Positions 44,690 through 54,852 of a DNA stretch of 64,000 nt are shown here, one piece after another; the first letter of the stretch is position 1, and every line of letters begins with the position of its first letter. The DNA lies in the NCBI GenBank assembly GCA_015179125.1, contig WHVA01000006.1:372001-436000 (forward strand), read 5' to 3'. Source of the stretch: Gautieria morchelliformis. Taxonomy: Eukaryota > Basidiomycota > Agaricomycetes > Gomphales > Gomphaceae. Under the pieces are notes generated by a model. The model had not been told where the DNA came from and searched no databases. It worked only from the letters and a program-made list of their open reading frames with translations. A program made the translations under genes and the position numbers.

Positions 44690-46215
44690 ATGGCTCAAAG
44701 ATGCAAATACTCTGGAGCAGAGAACGGCTCTCTCTGCTCATGCCCGCATTTTGTCCCAAAGGAAAGTATTGGTATCAATGAAGCAACCACATGCGCAGGC
44801 TGTTTACACACCATCGCATGGCATCGGATACCATCATCTACACCACCGGCTCAGTCACCAAACACTAACCAATCTTTTCAAGACTTACTTTCGACTTTTG
44901 CAGCGCAGGCCGCTGCTGTGGGAGGCTCTGTCAAAACGAGGATGAAGGTTAAATGTCACGCGAGCGAAGACGATGCACGCCACAAGGCTATTGCCAGTCT
45001 CAAGAAGACAGCTATGAGTGAGAATGAGGGTAGCAGCAAAAAGGTACAGCTTACATTCATAATATGAATTCCAAGAGATAACAGATGTCCCAGCTGAAAG
45101 GGGGGAAAAGACGTTCCGCGGGAAAACAGAAAAGGGGCAACGGTGGGACATATTTACAAGTGTGCGACTGCTTGTTATAATGCCAGAAGGCATTGATGTG
45201 AGCAAACGTTGCGTTGATTAATGACCACACTTACCTTGAGATCACAGGATACCGAGACACTCAATGAAACAACGGAACCGAACTTACAGCGTATCGATCA
45301 GCTAAGCAAAGCCGGCTTTGCTATATTCGGGAATCCTGGCGAATTGGAGTTCTCCAACCAATGGTCAACTCGCAAGCTTGATGAGTGGCTGCGGCAAATG
45401 TTACCTGCTGCTTTTGAGCCTATGGATGATGTAGCAGAGGTTGGTGATGAATTTACCTGGCGCCTGCTGAAAGCAAGCCGCTCGCGCCTCTCGCTGCACC
45501 GTGAAGTCCCCGATGGATATGATTTTGTGGATGCTAAAGGAGGTAAGAGTAAAGGCTGGCAGGAAAGTAAGCTATACCTTGGTAGGCCTTGAATATCTTA
45601 CTGTGTCTGGACATCTAATAATAGTCTGCAGTGTCCCGAAAGCGGTTAAGCAGCATCATTCACGAACTCAAAGGAAAAGATGCATCGACATCAAAGCGTT
45701 CTGCCTGTAAGCAATCCATTACCAGCTAAAACACAACCACTGACTTCAAAGATACCATAGCGGAAGCAGAGCTCAATGATGAACCGATACACAGCCATAA
45801 CACACGATCGAAGAAGAAGCGTACCTCAATTAGCCCTGTTCCAGAGGATAACTATGATGACGACTTTCAATCGTCTTCTGATATCGAAAAGGCTCATGAA
45901 AGCAATTCAGGTAGTCTGCACTTCAACTCCGCAGAAAGCACACACTGACTTCTATGAGTAGTATCAAATGCTATATATGTTGTCAGTTCTGATAGCGAGG
46001 AAGGGTCACCTTTGGCATCGGCTCTCCCCATCTCACAAAAAGCAACAACCTCTGGCTCACCACCAGCCAAGCGACTCTCTACCCCTGAACTGGAGAAAAG
46101 CTTTGAGGATTTCGATGCATCGATGAAGACGGCATCGATGAAGCCAGCTCCTAAGCTCGGTGGATTCAAGAGTCCGTTCAAAACGGCAGATAACCCTTGG
46201 GCCAATCTAATCTAG
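44690..46215 (+). CDS. Unknown companion protein of the IS3EU-like element, Cys/His-rich N-terminus
   Basis: Six exons join in phase: 44690-45029, 45085-45197, 45248-45566, 45632-45706, 45761-45910, 45962-46215, giving about 416 residues. The N-terminus has a possible metal-binding cluster: C5, C16, C18, C35, C38, H40, H45. A middle region (KTEKGQRWDIFTSVRLLVIM, then LDEWLRQMLPAAFEPMDD) looks like a folded domain I do not know. The C-terminal third is Ser/Glu/Lys-rich and disordered, with basic stretches (NTRSKKKR) and a conserved-looking end (FKSPFKTADNPWANLI). It lies downstream of the transposase in the same direction and inside the repeats. All frames are open and all introns are canonical, which argues for recent function. 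It may be a DNA-binding or accessory transposition factor; that is inference. Confidence 0.68.
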
Positions 46216-46660
46216 GATATCATTTGAACCACTATTCTTTTGACAACTTCCTCTCTCTTTTTCCTCAAAAAAATTTTTTTTCTTTTTTTTTTTTTTCCTT
46301 CGGAATATTTTACACTTGAGCTAATGCCAGTCATTCATTACTTATTTACCACTATGTATTACTCCTTTTAATACCTCGACCTCAACCTAATAGAATATTT
46401 CTTTCGTTTGTAAAACTTGAAGTACGCTCACATATGTATGTACCCATTTCTCCCAAGCAGGCAGGCCATGTCCACTTCCATACCTCCAGCCTCAGGCACC
46501 TGTACTTAACAGCTTGGATGCATACCTTTGCATCGCTTTCACCATTAACGCAAATATATTTTATTGTTTCCGATGCGGATGCATCATGCCGGCTTGATGC
46601 CGCAAGCATTTGTCATGAGGGGCACATAACCACCCATACCCAACCACGTGGGCACACACT

Positions 46661-46729
46661 CTCGCGCGCGCGGGTTTACATCTTCGGCGCGCGCGGGAAA
46701 AATCATTTTTGTGCAATTTGACCGCCATA
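46661..46729 (-). repeat. Right terminal inverted repeat of the IS3EU-like element
   Basis: See the left repeat. A CT-rich and T-rich run (46265-46300) lies just inside. Confidence 0.88.
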
Positions 46730-47842
46730 CGCATGGGCCCCCAGTGCACAGTTTCATATATTCCATAACGTAGTGCTCTCCGCTGAGCGTGCCAACACAC
46801 TTGCCGTGATTCTGGAAACTAGCCCGCATATTTTCCCCTTGGTCAGGTCATTAACTATTGAAGGAGACGATAACAGAAGGTCGGACTATCTGGAGGGGTC
46901 ATTCCAGCAATTGCTCCCAAATTGACAAAACTGAAGACCCTTCGAGTCGAACGCGTTGCCTTACCTGAGCAACACCCAAACGTCCTGTCTACATTAATTC
47001 ACAACTTCTCTACCATCCAAGAATTATGCATTAACTCAGTCACCTTCAACAGACTCGGAGACGTTGCAGCACTCATAGTCGCGCATCCCTTCCTAGAATG
47101 CCTGGATCTCAGTTCCATTTATTGGAATGAGTCGATGACCATGGAAAGTCACTGGGGGAATGTGTTTCAGGAGTATCCTGACTCGCGCTCACGGTTACGG
47201 TGGATAACTTTGAGCGACTCATCTATCACAGCGACACCTCTCAGAGTGACCGATTGGATCTACTATTGCGCTCTGCCTGCTCGTACACCTCTCAGAGTGA
47301 CCGATTGGATGTCGTACTACTATTGCGTTCTGCCTGTTCGTACGGTCGTCCATCAATCCACCATTTTCATCCGTGATTTTCCCCGGATGGCGAGGCTTCT
47401 CCAACTCATCGGACCTTCCCTCGAACACCTCACCCTCAGCATTCATCAACGCGAGGTGGAGTATCATTTGTGGAAGCTTTTATCTCCCATTGAGATCGAC
47501 CTCTTATCATCTAACACCGGATTACGCACTCTAACTTTTGACGGCCAAGTACTTTTTTCCCCACATCCAGGGGCTTATGCATGGCTTCCTATCTTGCTCT
47601 CCCAGGCCACATCCCGCTACATCGAGGAAATATCATTCGTTTTGTTCTCGGACCAAGTTGGCCACCTAATCGAGACAGTTGACCTACAGCTGGTACAGGA
47701 TATTATCGCCAAGCTTGTTTCACTGAAGAGAGTCAATTTTCGATGGAGGGGTGGGGATCCTGTGGCGGCCAGCCGAGCAATTAAGGCGCGAATGGACCAA
47801 CTCGATAGAATGGGACTACTTGTGTTCCGCCGTGACACATGA

Positions 47843-48306
47843 TTCTATTACATGTAGCTCACACAGATATACCCCAAGGCAGGTAGACTTGTGTGTCATA
47901 AAGGACAATTTCATTGATTACGAAACAGTACTATAGCTCCAACTTCTTCATGGACTTATAACATGTGCCTAGCGACTTCAATTCTTTTTGAACTTGGCAA
48001 ATGTGGATCGCAATGTTTTATCTGTCAACTCCACATTCATATCAACGATGTCTAAGGTATTCACTATAATCAAGTCCAGCGGTGGGGCGGAGCGTGAAGG
48101 AATGCGCCATGAATGTTGGGTAGGTGTCTGGGACGAGCGGCATGTGTGTCTTTTGTCCCATTGTCCGGGGAACCAGGTGGCTGTGGTGCATGGGATCCAG
48201 TGGGCCGGGAAGGCCGTGAGGGGCTGCGGGATGCGGGGAGGGGCGTGGGCGGAGCATCCCGCGTCCCGGATCCCCCTCTCGCCCCTGCGACCACACCGTG
48301 ACGACC
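47843..48306. other. 3' flank of F-box gene B
   Basis: The first 220 bp is related to the flank of gene A. GC content rises sharply from about 48080. No gene. Confidence 0.45.
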
Positions 48307-48846
48307 CTACGCAGGCAACGCAGGCGGCATCTCGACCGGTGTAGGGACAGACTTGGCCGCACCAGCCGCGGTGGAGGCGGGCATAGGGGAAGGGCCTGCG
48401 ACGGAGTTTGGGAGGCTGCATGGGAGTGGAGGCGGCAGTTCCGAGGATGCATCTGCGGTGGTAGCTATGGGACTGGACGCGGGGCCGGGGCCCGCGGCAA
48501 AGCCGTGGCAGCAACAGGCGTGGAGGACGCTGGAGCAGGACTCGCAGCGCCCGATGCATGAGGCAGGAGCGTCCTTATAATGCTGATGGGAGGACAGACG
48601 CGAGTGTCCCCCCTCTCCCCTGCGCCGGGGGACCGGGAGCGGGTTGAGCACCCCCGCCAGCACCCGCTCCCAGCCCCGTCCTGCGCGCACTGAGATTGGA
48701 GGTATTCGCCTTCGTCCCCAGGTCCGCCCCGCTGTCCCATCATCCCCACACTGAAACGGCGTGTGTCCTTCACTGCCTGCTAGAAGCATGTGACGCGCTC
48801 CGCGCTCGCGATGAAGTACTGCATCTGCTCAGCCTGACAGGGAAAA
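48307..48846 (-). pseudogene. Truncated duplicate of the last exon of the membrane-protein gene at 52266-54852
   Basis: Behind a CAG acceptor at about 48836 the minus strand reads AEQMQYFIASAERV, matching AEQMRFIASAESVARF of the intact gene. The other end reads AAKSVPTPVEMPPALPA and stop, matching AAKSVLTPPPTPPAG. The middle is GC-rich but frame-broken, and no copy of exons 1-3 lies upstream. The direction is the same as that of the parent gene 4 kb away, so a partial tandem duplication is likely. Confidence 0.65.
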
Positions 48847-49019
48847 AAACACGCGTCAGCGATGCGAATGAGTGAGTGGGGAATAAATAACGAGACAAGA
48901 ACACAACACAATGACGTGCGACCACGCACAGAGAGAGAAGACGCAGGACGGAAAATGGAATTGTAATATCTTCGTGTCTGATGCAATCCATTTTTTATAT
49001 ATTCCCCCTCGACAATACA

Positions 49020-49134
49020 TAGCGTTGCGATGATGGTCTCAGCCGTCTCGTTCTCCCAACTGGTCGACTCATGTGTCATGTATGAGTCGACCACCTGGGA
49101 GAACGAGATGGCTGAGACTATCTTCGCGATGCTA
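49020..49134. repeat. Long hairpin: inverted repeat with about 54-bp arms
   Basis: TAGCGTTGCGATGATGGTCTC... pairs with ...GAGACTATCTTCGCGATGCTA with only a few mismatches. The core GTCTCGTTCTCCCA is mirrored by TGGGAGAACGAGAT, around a loop of a few bases near 49077. The flank at 48985-49015 (ATCTTCGTGTCTGATGCAAT) resembles the end of the DUF6533 segments (20410, 36400). Confidence 0.85.
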
Positions 49135-49464
49135 TGATCAATGCACTCTGAAATGAAGGGATAAGGCGAGTATTAAGATTATGACATCCAATTTATGGTT
49201 ACTTACGGACCTAGACCAGGTGATATTCTTAAATTCTTGAATTCTGGCTGGAATTTGCTCTCTGTGGCTGAACAGAAATAAGCAGTGCGAGCAATATACT
49301 AATGTGATCCAACCCAGATTCCCGATCAGAATCCCAGAGTTTGAGGTATCAGAATCATTCAGGGTATGTGATTGCGCGGAATAGATATAAACAGGTAACA
49401 AATGGTCCCTCGAATACGCAGACATTCTCTGAGCATTGCCTTTGATAGGTAAATCTTTAAATGC
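49135..49464. other. Short spacer behind the APH-like gene
   Basis: No recognised gene; probably the 3' UTR and downstream of the kinase-like gene. Confidence 0.4.
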
Positions 49465-50907
49465 CTAAGAATTGCAGTCGCCCTCTTTGTGCTCTGTTCT
49501 CTCATCAGGTTCATATATGTTCAGATCACATACCAATTCCTTGGCGGATCCACGATATGTGTTAGGACCGATCACGACCGCGCCTGGCTTTGGTCCCAGG
49601 ACCAGCAATCGCCAATACGTCTCCTTGATCCACGCTTCATGTTTAATCCAGCCCATCCAGCTGCCGCTCAGGACTTCGTGGAACTTGAGATAATAGGGCG
49701 CATCGGCGAAAAGTGTCGCCCGAGCCAAATTATGATCCTGGTGCATCTCCGCCATTTGTTCCACATAGCTGGCGCTGAAGCACTGGCGCAGATAATAGCG
49801 CTTGATCATTGCTCTGGCGCGGATCCTGAGGTCTACGGGCTCATTCTTGGATTTGTAGACTGCTGGCCACTTGGAAGTGTCGCCAAAGCAAGTCCAATCA
49901 TGTGGAACAGTGCACCAATTTTCATCAGGATAATCCGGACGAGTGCAAGGATCACCACCTTCTGAATTTAGATCACCAGGAAATTGTGCGGTTAGCATGA
50001 GAGGTAATATTTGTGCCCCGCCCCAGTCTAAAATTCCAATCACTTTGGAGTGGTCTTCAGGATCGAAGAGAATGTTGCGAAGGGCAATGTCTGGGTGGTG
50101 AAGTACCAAAGGAGTATATGGTGTAGGAGGGATGAAATAAGGAATGAGGGCGGAGAGAAGTTGGAGTACTTGCGAAAATTGTTGTGGTGTCGCATGAGGT
50201 TCTGACATGGACTGTGAAAGTTGTTCTGTCTCGAGACTGTGCCATTCCTCCAACGCATGCAGAACTTGGTGCTCTAAGAGCGTACGCCAGAGATGGGATA
50301 CAGTTTTGTACGGCCCTCCTAGAAGTGCCCCGCCTGTGCCGAGTTCACCAACAGCGAAGCTGCCATCGTTGTTCTGGGTCAGGCTCCCGATCTGATCAAA
50401 GGGTACAGGCTTGCTAAGAGAGGCCTGTAATTTTGCCATGCCCTTGACCACGGAGAGTTGTTCGGTGGGACTCATAGTGTCCAGCCCCCATAGGAAACCA
50501 TCCTTCACTTGGTCTAGCCGAATTCCGTCAATATATTCCATAACGACATAGGGTGCTCCAGCAAGATTTGTAAACGTCAGATCCCACGAATAGACCTGAG
50601 GGACAGGTATTTCAGAATACAGTCCTGAGTTCCTAACGAAGGACATCGTCGCGATCTCGGACTGTTTGGCGGCTGGGACGAAATCTTCCTCATCGTCGTG
50701 GGGAACACTCACTGCATAGGAAGATGAGTCGGAGAATGCAAGCTTGTAAACAGTGTTGTAGCTGCCTCGCCCGAGGAGTGAGATTGATGTGCAGGAAGCC
50801 TGATCAGGTTTAGAGAGCCCCGCTGTAACACATGTGACTAGACCGTTCAGGTCGAGCCATTTGACTTTTCGAAGGTCTTTCATCTGAGACAGAATGTCGG
50901 AAGACAT
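49465..50907 (-). CDS. Aminoglycoside-phosphotransferase-like (APH/AIM9-type) kinase-fold protein
   Basis: A single 480-residue frame starting at 50907. A glycine-rich loop (LLGRGSYNTVYKL, residues 44-56), a hinge-like VVMEYIDG (121-128), the catalytic HHPDIALRN (270-278, with D273 and N278) and the metal-binding ILDWGGA (292-298) define the APH branch of protein-kinase-like folds. Fungal members phosphorylate unknown small molecules; the yeast relative AIM9 is linked to mitochondria. The strand-3 residue that is usually a basic Lys or Arg reads Ser here (AVSVP, about residue 67), so ATP binding may be altered. No introns and no frame damage. It is the best-preserved ordinary gene in the window. 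Despite the name there is no reason to expect antibiotic resistance. Confidence 0.88.
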   Translation of the reverse strand: MSSDILSQMKDLRKVKWLDLNGLVTCVTAGLSKPDQASCTSISLLGRGSYNTVYKLAFSDSSSYAVSVPHDDEEDFVPAAKQSEIATMSFVRNSGLYSEIPVPQVYSWDLTFTNLAGAPYVVMEYIDGIRLDQVKDGFLWGLDTMSPTEQLSVVKGMAKLQASLSKPVPFDQIGSLTQNNDGSFAVGELGTGGALLGGPYKTVSHLWRTLLEHQVLHALEEWHSLETEQLSQSMSEPHATPQQFSQVLQLLSALIPYFIPPTPYTPLVLHHPDIALRNILFDPEDHSKVIGILDWGGAQILPLMLTAQFPGDLNSEGGDPCTRPDYPDENWCTVPHDWTCFGDTSKWPAVYKSKNEPVDLRIRARAMIKRYYLRQCFSASYVEQMAEMHQDHNLARATLFADAPYYLKFHEVLSGSWMGWIKHEAWIKETYWRLLVLGPKPGAVVIGPNTYRGSAKELVCDLNIYEPDERTEHKEGDCNS

Positions 50908-52065
50908 AATCAGCTTACCAGGTTACAGTATGCACCGCGGAACTGTTCCAACTGGAAAACAGAGTCAACGTACAACACTTGAACGCGGAGCCGGAATTAT
51001 TGAGTCACGACTGGAGGACAGGCGTCACCAAGTAAAGGATTCCCTTTTCCTGATTCAAACACCCCTGCCGACGACAAAGGCACTGCAGGGGGCTAATGAG
51101 TCAAAACCTTCTTATCCAATTGAACTTCTGGTGAGTAGTTATCAGTCGATAGCACTTATCAGGCCCTCTCATGTAGATGATGACTACAGAAGGGGTCAAT
51201 GTTTGCTTGAGCTACTTGTACGCTGCCCACCGCGATCGCCTTGCTAACCCACGCAGCTCATCAATTCAATCATGCCTTTTTTTTGGCTGTCATTCCGGAT
51301 CCCATATCTAAATAATAATTACGTTAATGGCAATGAAATCGGTAGCACGCAGGAGCAGCGAGCGCGGGGGGGTGCAGTGCACGCATGATCCAAGCGCCAA
51401 GGCCCCACGCCCGCCCAACTAAAACGTGCCCTCCAAAGGCAACACATCCCACCATCCACTCACCGGACAGAACAGGCATCCCAAACCCTAAAGAAACAAA
51501 ACGGGCACCTTCCGAAAGCAAGACGTATATATATAAATGTACGAAGCAGGCGCGAAAAAGAAAGAAAGGGAGAGAAAAAAAGGGCCGATCCAATCCAATC
51601 CGTAAACGATAAAAGTAGTGCAGTGCCAGGTGTGGAGTGTGGAGAATATAGTACATGCAATAAACATGGGCCATGCGGGTCGGCGTGGGCGTGGGTGTGA
51701 GCGTGAGCGTGGGTGTAGACGTGGGTGTGGGTGTGAGCGCGGAACGTGAGACGGGAGACGATGAAAACGTGCGCAGTGCAGTGCAGTGCGGGAAGGAGGG
51801 GTGGAGCGTGAGGGCCTATGCCCTGAAATAAAACGTTGATGTTTTGATGTCTTATCCGATGCGATGAGGTGCTGGGGTCTGAGATTCTGAGATGAGCGGC
51901 GTGCTGGTTTCTGTTCTTCTGTTCTTCTGTTCTTCTGTCTTTTGTTCTTTTGTTCTGTTGTCTCTTGTCACAATGTCACGGTGCAATGTCACGATGACTG
52001 ACGCCCAGTAACGCCAGAGGCTGCAGCCGACGCGGACGGGGTACATACAAGGGGCGGGGGAGCTG
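50908..52065. other. Intergenic region with simple-sequence stretches
   Basis: 50908-51250 is the 5' flank of the kinase-like gene. 51660-51760 is rich in GTGGGCGTGGGTGTGAGC-type repeats, and 51900-51950 is a run of TTCTGTTCTTCTGT repeats. I see no gene. Confidence 0.45.
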
Positions 52066-52205
52066 CGTGAGCGTGAGGGGAAGCGCGCGGACGTGGGGAC
52101 GAGGGGTAGCGTGAAGGAAGCGCGCGGACGAGGGGACGAGGGGTAGCGTGAGAGGAAGCGCGCGGACGAGGGGACGAGGGGTAGCGTGAAAGGAAGCGCG
52201 CGTCC
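52066..52205. repeat. Tandem minisatellite, about 44-bp unit, 3+ copies
   Basis: GCGCGCGGACGAGGGGACGA with GGGTAGCGTGARRGGAA repeats at about 52080, 52118 and 52160. It lies just behind the stop codon of the membrane-protein gene, probably in its 3' UTR. Confidence 0.75.
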
Positions 52206-52265
52206 GAGGGACAGCGGGAGGGGCAGCGGGAGCACCGGACGCACAACGCACAACAACGCAGCACC

Positions 52266-54852
52266 CTACAACGCCACCCCCACCTCCCCGCCCGCGGGCG
52301 GCGTCGGCGGCGGCGTCAGCACCGACTTGGCCGCATCCCGCTCCGCCGCGGCGGGCGCGGATGCGGCCCCGGCGTCGCCAGCCTGAGGCGCGGACGCCGC
52401 AGCGTCGGCGGCCCCAAACCCAAACCCCGCCCCCGTCACCGGCGTCGGACTCGCGGACGCGGCGCCCGCCCCCGCGGCGTGCGGGAGGCGCGTCGTGTCT
52501 ACGCTGATAGCCGGGGCAGGCGCCGCGGGCGGCTCTCCCTGCTCGGGTTCGGGGGCCGGCGGGGCGGCGGGATGTGCGCCTTCGCCCTCGCCACCCGCAC
52601 CCGCACCCGCACCCCCCTCCTCCCCCCAATCAAACGGCGGCGGGTCCTCCTCCTCCGCCCCCGCCCCGGCACTCGCCACGGCCGCAGCGGCCGCCTCCGC
52701 CGCCTGCCCATACGGCACCGCGAGCTGGAAGCGCGCGACGCTCTCCGCGCTCGCGATGAAGCGCATCTGCTCCGCCTGCACGCGAAAGAAAGCAAAAAAA
52801 ATGGCGCGTCAGAGTATGCAGATGATGATGAGGATGACGACGAGAAAACAGCACTATCAGGAGACACGCACCGTAGGCACCCCGCGCGGATACACGAACG
52901 CCGTACGCGTCAGCGTATGCGGCAGCGGCGGCGAGATCTGCAGCGTCGACGCCAGCGACGTCGTGCTGAAATTCGTCGTACTGAAATTCCCAGTCCCACC
53001 CGCGCCCGCACCCGTACCCGCACCAAAATTCCCATTCCCACCGCCCCCGCTCGCGCCCGACCCGCTCGACCCCGGGCGTGGCCCCAGGATGCTCGCGAGG
53101 CGCGACCGCGTGCCCGAGCGCGCGAGGGACGCCGTCGACCGCGTCGCAGGCGGCGGCGGCGTCGCGGCCGTGCTGAACCCAGATGGCGCGCCGGACCGGA
53201 CAGAGCGCTGCGAGAACCCGCTCGGCGCGCGGGACCGCGCAGAGAGCGCGGACGCGGCGTACCCGGAGGTGGGGCTGCGCGTGTGCGGCGACGGCGCGTC
53301 CGCGTCTGCGTCTGCGTCGGGTGCGTCTGTGTCTGCAGCTGCAGCGCCGGCACCGGGTGGATACGCCCCCGGCGGGCGGCCGCTGCGGCGCTGCGCCGCG
53401 AGCGCGGCCTGCGCGGACGTGGGGGGCGAGGACGCGGACGCGACGACGGGCATGGGGAGGGGCGACGCGGGCACCGGGGGCGCGGGCGCGGGGGACGGCG
53501 CCGTCGCGGTCGAGGGCATGAGCTGCGAGAGGCGCGCGGCGAGGCTGCGGAAGCCGAGGCCCGAGCGGCGGTGCGGCGGGTGCAGCGTTGCTCCGTCTGC
53601 CTGCGTGCTCCCCGCCCCGCGTCCTGGCGGGCCTCGCACAGTCCCCGTCGCCCCTGTGGGCATCGCGCCCATCTCCTCCCCGCCGCCCCCGCGCTCGCCT
53701 TCATTCTCGCGCTCGTGCTCGTCCTCATAATCGTGGTACGCCACATACGGCGGGGCGTCCCCGCGCGCCTGCAGCTCCTCCGCGCTGAGCTGGAACGCGG
53801 CGCCGCCGTCCCCGTGCGAGCGCGCGGCGTACACCCCTCCCGCATCGGGCAACAGCGCATGCTGGCTGTCCTCGCTCCCCGAGGGCAGCGTGTCGATGCT
53901 CGCGTGCGGCGTGTGCCGTGAGCCCGCACTGCGGCTCCGCGCGGGGTCCGGGGGCGCCGTGAGCAGCGGCGTCTGCACGGTGATGTCCGCGGTGCTCACC
54001 GCGCGGGTGAGGGACCCCGCTTCGCTGGACGGCGTCGGGGCGGTGCCGTCGCGCGGCTCTTGCTCCTGCTCTTGCTCCTGCTCCTGCTCCGCGTCCGGGG
54101 CGGGGACGGCGAGGTCCGCGCGCGATGCGCCCGCCTCGAGGAGCGTGGGCATGGGGTCCTGCATCTCGCGGAGGCCGCTGCGGGGTGGGTGAGGACTGCG
54201 GACAACGGTAGCGGCACGACACGGGACTCACCGGGCCAGGACCATCTCCATCTCGCCCGGGTCCTCCTTGTACGCGGGGAGCGAGCGCGTGGAGATCTGG
54301 CTCGCGGAGCGGCGGGCGCGGCGCGCGGCGCGGTCGCGGCGGTCCGCGGCGGACGTGCCGCGGCCACCGCCTGTGCCCGCGAGCTGGTCCGCGCTGAGCT
54401 CGCGCGAGGCGTGCGCAGCGACGGCCTGCGCGCTGGTGATGGCGTTGGCGCGCCGGCGGCGGCGGACGTAGGTGTACATGGTGATGGCGGCGATGACGAC
54501 GACGATGGCGACGAGCGGGGCCTGCGGGGGGTCAGCGGGGCAGCAGCGGGGCGGGGAGGAGAACGGCGGGACGAGGATGAGGATGAGGACGCACCCAGAC
54601 TTGGACTGTGAAGCCGCCTGAGGCGGACTGGGTGGGGGTGCTCGACTGGCGCGGGTGGAGGGCGACGGTGCGGGTGGGCGGGGTCGGCTGGGGCGCAGGC
54701 GAGGCGCGCACGGCGGCGAGCAGCGAGACGAGGAAGAGCAGGGCGGGAAGACGTGGGGCGCAGCACACGGCGGGGTGGGGCGTGCGGGTCGGTGGGGATG
54801 CGGACTGCGCACGACTGCGCACGCTGTGCTGGTCGTTGACCAGAGCGTTCAT
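52266..54852 (-). CDS. GC-rich single-pass membrane protein, signal peptide plus long cytoplasmic tail (SKG6-like layout)
   Basis: Four exons join in phase: 54595-54852, 54232-54521, 52872-54177, 52266-52775, giving about 787 residues. A hydrophobic signal-like segment (LPALLFLVSLLAAV, about residues 35-49) is followed by a short Ser/Thr/Pro-rich part, then a transmembrane helix at about 88-103 (LVAIVVVIAAITMYTY) with a RRRRR stop-transfer. The long Ala/Pro/Ser-rich tail is of low complexity and contains an EQEQEQ run. The last exon opens with a block (GVPT/AEQMRFIASAESVARF) that I recognise as conserved in basidiomycete relatives. Function unknown; the architecture resembles fungal polarity and cell-surface proteins of the SKG6 type. 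Base composition is far more GC-rich than the neighbours, and this produces long spurious frames on the other strand. Confidence 0.75.

Larger units (their letters stand above)
40864..46729 (+). mobile_element. Complete IS3EU-like DNA transposon, 5,866 bp, TSD CGCATG
   Basis: Inverted termini of about 69 bp: left 40864-40936 (TATGGGTGTC...), right 46661-46729 (on the minus strand TATGGCGGTC...). They share GCACAAAAAT, TTTCCCGCGCGCGCCGAA and ATGTAAACC followed by an alternating CG tract. CGCATG lies at 40858-40863 and 46730-46735, and the uninterrupted paralogue A reads GCGCATGGGCCCCC. The element holds a DDE transposase, an unknown companion gene and a BTB-type gene. A 6-bp duplication and TAT ends fit the eukaryotic IS3-like group as I recall it (6-bp duplication, TAY ends); the superfamily name needs a search. 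Confidence 0.87.
39973..47842 (+). pseudogene. F-box/LRR-like protein gene B, 5' end amplified and body split by a DNA transposon
   Basis: An ATG at 39973 opens 63 codons that end at a GT donor (40162) in a phase that does not fit the F-box exon. The fitting first exon is ATGTCATCATC, present as 40688-40698 in the last of five tandem units, splicing to 40759 (STKYTLPGELIDQVIDHLHDD). The F-box breaks at 40863, where a transposon (40864-46729) sits inside CGCATG, and resumes at 46730 (WAPSAQFHIF). An indel near 46880 shifts the frame; from 46922 a 306-codon frame runs to the stop at 47842, including a small duplication of TPLRVTDW. Gene A is a paralogue. Even without the transposon the frame change would truncate it. 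Confidence 0.82.

Noticed and set aside
52479..53921. Plus-strand open frames of 480 and 411 codons in the GC-rich block
   Set aside because: They are mirror frames of the spliced minus-strand membrane protein. Very high GC removes stop codons, and their products are Arg-rich or Ala-rich without domains.
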